Assembly (NCBI RefSeq): GCF_009389715.1
Contig: NW_024068531.1
Location: 1-64,000, forward strand
Origin: Phoenix dactylifera
Taxonomy: Eukaryota; Streptophyta; Magnoliopsida; Arecales; Arecaceae
Length of the DNA: 64,000 bases
Reading direction: 5' to 3'
Shown here piece after piece: positions 57,443-64,000 of the stretch. Both the position numbers and the translations under genes were made by a program. Every line of letters begins with the position of its first letter. Within the stretch, counting starts at the first letter, position 1. The notes below the pieces were generated by a model. The model did no database searches and was not told the DNA's origin. It worked only from the letters and a program-made list of their open reading frames with translations.

Positions 57443-60400
57443 TCAGGTGGTAAGGATGGGGGGAAGGTAGTCAGACTTGGTGCCTAGAACACGAGCCCTG
57501 GTGTCGGGGAAGAACTCCATCCCATGCAACTCCATCATCTCGCCATCCTCTGTCACTCCTAGTGGGTAGCTAAGTAGATGGCTTGGGAGATCGCTGACAA
57601 GCATGTCACTCGTGTAGAGTCCCCAGTTCCTTTCAGCAATCTTGTTTACCTTTCGCATGCACTCAATGCTTTGGGGTCGAAGGAAGGTGTCGTCAAGCAT
57701 ACCAAGGTGCTCATACCATAGTGCCAACCGGAAGCCGTGGATCTGCCCCTTGACTGGCTGCCTGGTTGCCAGATAATTTGGTTGGTATGCTCCCATGGCA
57801 ATCTCCGAGTCCCTTCCTCCATCCATTGACCTCTGATTGATGTTGGCTGATCCAATTATAACATACTCATCATCAACTGAAACCAAATGTTCAGAGGATT
57901 ACTTGATTAGAGTTTAGTTCATATGTATGGACAATGACCGACTGATACAAAATCAACTATAATGATTACCAATCATCATCTTGGCATGGACATAGATCAT
58001 GAATCGCCTGGCTTGCTGCGCTCTGTTGTAGTCCGTGTCTGGCTCCGGATGCTCCTCGGCTTGGTACTCGCCACCTTTGTTCACCTCTCGATTCCCTAAG
58101 CAGAAGAAAGAGAGGTAGTCCTTCGGGTTCGCTCGGAGCCCCTTGGCCTGAAGGGCCTCTGCAATGTCAGCGTACATCATTTCCATTGTCCTACGCTGCC
58201 AGTCTAGAATGGCCTGAACCGATCCGCTCTCAGGGACGCCCTCCGGCCACATAGGGATAACCACGTAGACAGAGAACCGCTCCCCGGACTCGATCTTGCT
58301 GACGATTTTGAGTGACAGCTCCTTGGGGATGAGATGTAGTGCCCCAATGTCCTCGACCGTGACACCGTCAGCTGCTTTTCCTTTCCACCCATAAGAGCTA
58401 CCCAGGAAGTATTGGTTCTCGATGTAGATGAAGTTCCTGGCCCTGCGAATAGCATGGATGTAAGCATCCTGGATGCTGCGATCGATGACATGATCCTTGC
58501 CGGTGACAAGCCCTGCCGCGGCGGCATCCTCTGGTGCATCCGGGAATCCAGCTACCGCACCCCCGTCAATGGATCGGAAGAGCTGGACACTCCATGCCTC
58601 TACTTCGTCCTCCGTGGGAGGGGGCTCCTCGTCGGGAGCCAGATCATACCCAGGCTGCAGGAGCAGCTCTGCACTCCCGCCCTGCTTCCTCCATCGTTGC
58701 TCAAAGTTGCACAGCACATCCCATGCGACACGCCCCTCCAATCGACAGTGGATATCGTGCCAGGGCTCCCGGGGCCCGCCCTTCCGGATGGATGCCCCGG
58801 GAAAGTTGGGCTGATGGAAGTCATTGCGGTGTGCTGTGCCCAACGTTCGGAACAAAGAATGGTACTGTGTGTCATATCTCCCGTCACAGAGGTCAATGCC
58901 CCCGACAAAGCCGGCGATCCTCCTCTTCCTCCTCCTCCCATCGTCATTCCTCGTAGCGGCCATCGTCTTTCCGGGCACCTCAACATCCACGACCAGGGTC
59001 TTTTGGTGGTGCGTGAACATGGTGGCCGTCTCGAGGTCCTGCACGTAGCTCCTTCCCTCGTCTGGATTCCGGGGGCAGAGGACGCAGTGCACGCCCGTGC
59101 CGCGAAAGTAGCTGGACGTGTCCTGGTCGTGGGTGGCCATCACCCCATCCTTCCTTAGCGGGCCTAGGCCTAGTGAGGTCCTGTCATCCCACACGAGCAT
59201 CAGCACTCGGACGCCCTCACGGGCTTTTTGCTTGAGTAGCTCCCCGAGGGTGGCATCCCCTCCAGGCCTGGGCCTCCTGGGGTCTCTCACCAGGGTGATC
59301 TCTGTGTACACCGACCAACCTGTGACATAGATGAGGTGCCGGGCATTGGCGATGGCGTCGAAGATGTCCTCCCAGCAACGGCGGGGCTCGTAGTAGCGGT
59401 TGCCGGCTAGAGGGATTCGGCTGGGAACGAGGCCATCGTCGGGGACATGGGCGTCCTGATAGAGCGTCACCTTGCAACCCTGCCGCTGCGGGAAGAAGGT
59501 GTGAGGGACACCCGGGTACCGCGGGCTGGCGATCCCCCGGCCCCAACCCTGGTAAGGATCTCTGGACACGTCCCAATACCAGAGGCGGACGTGGATCTGG
59601 GCGCCTCCACCCACCTGGCTGCCGTCCTCCCGGTAGATGTCGAGCCACCTGTCCACTGCCTCACTGTTGTTATTCTCGAGGATATCCATGACGGGAAGGT
59701 AGGCCCTTCCGATGAGCGATGCCCCGACTGGGTTGTCGGCCTTGACGGTGAAGATGACATCGGCAGCCCAGTGCGCACAATAGATGCGGAAGGACTCGTA
59801 CCAGCGGGGATTGTTGGGCTCGTTCGTGATCACTCGGGTCCGACCCACTCTGGCCTTCTCCAAGTCGACGGTCGCGTAGAGCTTCGCAGGCCCTATCCCG
59901 AGACCCACCGACTCCTCGATGTCCCCCGCAAGCTGCCATTCGCACAACATCCGAAAGATGATCAGATTATGATCCAATCCGCCAAATCTCGGATATGGGA
60001 AAAATAGTAATATAAATCTGTCAAATAAATAAATTAGAATAAGTGATAAAATATTCTTTTTATATTCTATTCCATCCCACATAATTATTTTTTCTAGATG
60101 AAAGTAATAAAAATGCAATCTCGATATTTTTTTAAAAAACTTACATTATCCCCATTTGTTTACCAAGAGATAACAGAGAAATTCCAACAAAATGATAAAA
60201 TAAATTTCTGCTTCACCATTCTTCCATTCCATACCGTATTTTGCTCCCTGCTTTGGCTAGCTATACATACATATTCTGCAACCAAACTTTAGATTTTTTT
60301 TTTTTTTGGGAGGGGGTGGAGGAATCGGGATAATACAATAATTATGATCAAACCTTTCGGCCGCAGAATGACACTCTCTTGATCCATGATAATCTTCTCA

Positions 60401-61030
60401 GAAGCCTCCTCTTTGACGTGGTTGGTGCCTCCCAAATTCAGCCAGATGAAAATGGTAAATAACCAGTCAGTGTTAAGAAAGCTAACTAAAAATAAACTAT
60501 ATACAGAATAGCATGCTGCAGGGCAGATGTTGAATAGATAATTTCTCATAATCATGTTAGCCTAATAAACTCCTTTTTACCAATGGACGCCCATATAAAA
60601 TTTTAAAGAAGAAAAATACTTTGAAGACCAAGCATATGTGCCTTATAAATTTATATTGAAACCAAAAAGCTTTGACGAAAAACTGACAAGGTTTGGCACT
60701 AACGAGTTGCTTGATTTGAGAATAAAATAAATAAAAGAACGTGAATTGCTGAAGGAATTCAGGGAGAGATGAACTAAAATCCAAAGAAATGGGCTCATTT
60801 TCAGTCCATGGAATCAAAAGGCTGTCTTATATACAAATATAACACAGACGTTGTGGCAAACATAAATTTTTGACACGCTTCTATTATTGTCAACATCTAT
60901 CTGCATTTCAGAATATGCATACCTTCTGGATGCGTTTTGGAGCACTCATGGACATTGTGTTGGAATTGGATAAGGACGTTGCTTCAAAGATTGTAGCTTG
61001 AAGAGTTCCATGTAGCAAATACTGCGCCAT
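57443..61030 (-). CDS. PLD: Phospholipase D, alpha type
   Basis: There are three exons: 60923-61030 (36 codons, phase 0), 57970-59932 and 57443-57876. The introns are 990 bp (GTATGC ... GGCAG) and 93 bp (GTAATC ... TTCAG), and the product is 834 residues. Exon 1 supplies the C2 domain start ([19 protein letters not shown]). The C2 domain runs to about residue 150 and is followed by the PLD catalytic region with two HKD motifs: His345-Lys347-Asp352 (HHQKTLVVD) and His685-Lys687-Asp692 (VHAKMMIVDD). The second motif is split by the last intron. The C-terminus ends PPILTT as in plant PLD-alpha. It hydrolyses phosphatidylcholine and related lipids to phosphatidic acid, calcium-dependently through C2, in lipid signalling and stress responses. 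Exon 2 is GC-rich. The exon phases and protein continuity support the model. No lesions were seen. Confidence 0.95.
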
Positions 61031-61179
61031 CGCTTTACGTATTCTTGCTTATGTCCACTAATAAATGGAGGCGATCTTGTCCCAGGAAATGAAAATATAA
61101 GTCACCCGGAAAAGGGACCTTAAATAGGGTAAAACATGGTGTGAATCAGGGTTCTGTATGCTTGGAAAGCTCCTCTAGG

Positions 61180-61188
61180 ATATATAAC
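61180..61188 (-). promoter_or_regulatory. TATA-box candidate of the PLD gene
   Basis: On the minus strand GTTATATA lies about 150 bp upstream of the PLD ATG. It is a plausible core promoter if the 5' untranslated region is unspliced. Many PLD-alpha genes have a leader intron, so this is uncertain. Confidence 0.35.
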
Positions 61189-61429
61189 CCTACGAGGCAT
61201 GGAAACTAGTTCTGCAAGAAAGGTACTGAAACCAGGATAGAGTGCTTTAAATAGAAATTGCTTTCTTCTTAGTCTTTGATGCAAGAAACTTATGAGGAGA
61301 AGAAAGGGACAACCCGCTATGAAGAGGAAAGTGCAATTCTAAAGAAGAGAAAGGAATAAAGAGATACGATTCCTAGGCTGTGAGGGAAATGCAATTCTGA
61401 AGGAGAGAAAGGAATAAAGGAAGAGATAC
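61189..61429. other. Upstream flank of the PLD gene
   Basis: It is purine-rich and contains two similar segments (AAGTGCAATTCTAAAGAAG near 61329 and AATGCAATTCTGAAGGAG near 61388), a local duplication of about 60 bp. Confidence 0.4.
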
Positions 61430-62500
61430 TGTCATGACCCGGATCCGGATCATAATTTCTCACACCCCAAATCTGGCCCGTGACACGGCCGTACTACTAT
61501 AGGGTGTTGCTCACAATAACACGAAGCCCGTGTTAACAATAATTATTACATGTAACAAGATAAAATTTTATCAATTTCATTTGCAATTTAATAGAAAGCA
61601 GGTACAGAGCATCTAAATCAAGTATTTGAGTTTGAAAGATTACAACCCAAACTTATTTATATGGCTACATAAATGAAATTTTGTATATATATGCTTCAAA
61701 CCCCTTTTTCTTTTACTTTTTCCCGTTCCTAGCAACCTTACTTATTTGGAAAAAAAACAACGAAAATCATATGAGCTATGAGGCTCACTAAGTAACCATG
61801 TACAATCTTACCAGATCAAGCATAATATTCCACATGCCGGTGCATTTATTTAGGAAAACAACATTTATAACAAAGTAAAACATTTCATATACCATATATC
61901 TAAATCAGTCATAAAGCAATGCATGTTCAATCATGCAAGTTCATAAATATGGATGTGCATCATAAAACGTTGCCATTATTCTATACTTTGAAAACCATAC
62001 TCTCAGATGGTAGTGCAGCTATGGTCACTATTATTACCCGTGACAGGGCCATATGCCGATCTATTATAACTCGCTAGCGAGGGCCATATGCCGAGCTACT
62101 ATAACCTACTAGCGAGGGTCGTATGCCGAGCTCCTATAACCCGCTGGTGAGGGCCATATGCCAAGCTTCTATAACCCGCTGGCGAGGGCCGTATATGACA
62201 ATTTGAGAGTTCATAAATCATATTATGCTTTTCATAAATCTTACTTCATAAGTAGATTGAAAGATGAATAATGGCATCATAATATATAAAGTTCATGATC
62301 ATGCTGCAAACTTCATTTTTTTTAATGCAACTTTCTATATCATCATAAATCCAGTTTACACAATATAGTAAACATGATGAATGCCATTTAGTCAAATCAT
62401 GCACCACTTGCTACATATGCTTGATCCTAATTTTTGAGGAACATAATTAGTAATATACAACTTCGTATTCAAATAGTTTTATGTATTTGAAAGCAGTAAG
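61430..62500. repeat. LTR-like repeat, probably gypsy, truncated by the next LTR
   Basis: It begins TGTCATGACCCGGATCC, reading as TGTCATGAC with a typical gypsy LTR appearance on the minus strand (ending ...GGGTCATGACA). It is GC-poor with embedded CCCGTGACACGGCC words and a 35-bp tandem repeat (62046-62199). GATAC (61425-61429) would be its target duplication, but no partner is seen before the interruption at 62501. The family is inference. Confidence 0.45.
62046..62199. repeat. 35-bp tandem repeat, 4.4 copies
   Basis: Units start at 62046, 62081, 62116, 62151 and 62186 (partial), each with GGGCCATATGCC and CTATAAC cores. Confidence 0.93.
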
Positions 62501-64000
62501 TGTTGGAATTTGTATCCTAAATGTCAATCGTCAGCATATTGATGATTGAATTTTGTAAATGAATTGACAAATTAATAAAGTGTTATTTGGCATTATTCAT
62601 CATTTCATCTTCAAATGAACTCTTATATGATGAAGTCCTTAGGACTTATGTTATGATAAAGGAGGATTTATCTTTGAGTCCTTAAACTTGTTTGCGACGA
62701 AATAATATGTTGTTACTAGGACGACAACATTATCAAGATTAGGTCGTTGTGTGACATATACGTTGGTTGTCCTCTTAACCAAGGAGTGTGGAGACACTGG
62801 TATGCCACACAAGTGAAGTGTAGAAGTACATTTCACTAAACGTGACCAATTTCGGAACGCTCTACTGTCGAGAGATGTTCCGAGTGGATATGGGTATAAG
62901 TTTGGCCCTCTGACCTGAGACCGCAACCTGTGATTAGCAAGCAACTCACTGTACTTTGGTACCGGACTACCTGAATTTCTAATTCAGTGACGGAAGGTCA
63001 CTGGGTGCAGTCAAGTACTTGCGTAGTCAGTTGTGAGTCAAGATGGAATTGACCCCTCCTGAAAACAGGAGATAATGTCTTGTGATTAATTTAGCAAAAC
63101 CTTAGCCAGGGTAATCCCAGTGAGGAGTCACGGGATATTTAAAATTAATCACATAATGGATGTACTAATTATAGGGTTGACAGTGAGCTCTAAGTCATCC
63201 TGGCATTAGGAGTCAAAGGGATTGAATTATACAGTAACCATAGTTCAGGGTTCCAGAATATTTGCTTCGCATATATTCGACCTATCCGGACGTCGGGTAC
63301 CATTGCTAGATGGTCACATCGATTAGTGTAGAAAATTGTTCCTATACTACCGGCTTAGGTTCGAACCTATGAGGTCACATGCATAGAAGATTCCTAATTG
63401 ATCAAGAAAGCTGATGAATGATTAAGAATCATTCAGGGGTAATTTGGTCAATTTGATTGGCAAATTATCTTATAAAATAATTAAAGTAATTACTGAAGGA
63501 TTAATTAGTAATTAAATTACTAATAAACTCAATTTGATTGAGTAATTGTGCTAAGGATGAGCCAAATTGAATTGGATTCAAGTTTGGGCTCAATCAGGGT
63601 TTTGACCTGATTGGATTAAGTCAGAACCAAAAAGGACTTAAGCTGATCAAATTAATTTTAAATTAATTTGTTTTTAATTGGGGATTGACCTAATTGAATT
63701 AGGTCCAACACAAAGTAATAATTCAATTTGATTGAGTTTGCATGAGCCAAAATTGAATTGGATTCAATTTGAGCTCAATCAGGGTCTGACCTGATTAGAT
63801 TGGGTTCAACCAAATTGCTTTGTTTTAATTCGGGTTTGACCAAATTTGATTAGGTGCAACCTAAGGGAATTAGGCTCAGATGATGTGGCAATTATTGGTG
63901 ACATGGAATTGGATTTCATGAATTTTAAATAAACCAAAATTATTGCATGGCACATGGACCCATTGCTTGACACATGGCGACATTGTTTGTTATTTGAATT
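62501..64000 (+). repeat. Copia-type LTR, distantly related to the A/B LTR, cut by the window end
   Basis: It starts TGTTGGAATTTGTATCC with the same internal order as the B LTR. An early AATAAA-like stretch (62574) is followed by a GTGACCAATT segment (62842) like GCGTGACCAATA of B, then a CTGACCT...CTGTG segment, and then a palindrome-rich right part (63560-63860). GTAAG (62496-62500) is the presumed target duplication. The end and the rest of the element lie beyond the window. Confidence 0.6.
63600..63860. repeat. Palindrome-rich part of the LTR at 62501
   Basis: A perfect palindrome GACCTAAT-TGA-ATTAGGTC (63687-63705) and degenerate versions near 63603, 63786 and 63837 have the same 3-nt-loop design as the A/B array but different arms. 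Confidence 0.65.

Noticed and set aside
58412..60007. Several plus-strand open frames opposite the PLD gene
   Set aside because: They are shadows of the GC-rich PLD exon on the other strand.

Overview
The window is nuclear DNA from a flowering plant. Spliced genes of typical plant families sit in a sea of LTR retrotransposons, a hAT transposon and tRNA-derived SINE-like sequences. Angela/Tork-type copia elements with long LTRs and GC-rich plant-style exons suggest a monocot, possibly a palm. That taxonomic guess is inference; I cannot name the species.

Positions 1-29945 are a nest of retrotransposons, with no host gene recognised. The oldest layer (E) is a Ty3/gypsy Tat-type element on the minus strand, with its 5' LTR at 29134-29945 and gag/protease pieces at 28104-29100 and 17008-17877. 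A copia element C (minus; LTR 15355-17007) sits in the E protease. A Tork/Tnt1-like copia element D (minus; LTR 13403-about 15168, gag-PR-INT 11136-13373, RT 1-916) sits in the gag of C. A complete Angela-like copia element A (minus; 922-11130, duplicated target CTTAG) sits between the integrase and RT of D. A second, intact copy of the A family, element B (plus; 17878-28098, duplicated target CTTCC), sits in the gag of E. B has one uninterrupted 1321-residue polyprotein and nearly identical LTRs, so it looks recent. A and B form a large inverted pair.

Positions 29950-50280 are mostly intergenic. They hold two recognisable spliced genes on the minus strand: a phytocyanin with a Gln-type axial copper ligand (32644-33527) and a GH17 beta-1,3-glucanase (46895-48851). 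The rest is decayed repeats: an RNase H-like fragment, two SINE-like sequences, a MITE candidate, a possible organelle-derived tract and microsatellites. Positions 50293-54397 are a full-length hAT (Tip100-like) transposon with an 8-bp target duplication and one nonsense codon in the transposase. Positions 57443-61030 are a three-exon phospholipase D-alpha gene (minus). From 61430 to the window end there are two more LTR-like sequences, the second cutting the first.

The most notable unexplained signal is shared by four different LTR families: each carries an array of short palindromes, placed upstream of the TATA box where that box is visible. In D the decamer GAGTCGACTC recurs 28 times, with 14 of 17 adjacent spacings exactly 21 bp (two helical turns). 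C has GGGTCGACCC at the same spacing. A and B carry TCCTAAT-CCA-ATTAGGA palindromes with compensatory arm changes. The LTR at 62501 carries GACCTAAT-TGA-ATTAGGTC. C also has a run of five hairpins in its R/U5 region, all with 11-nt loops. These are the parts of the window I would follow up first.
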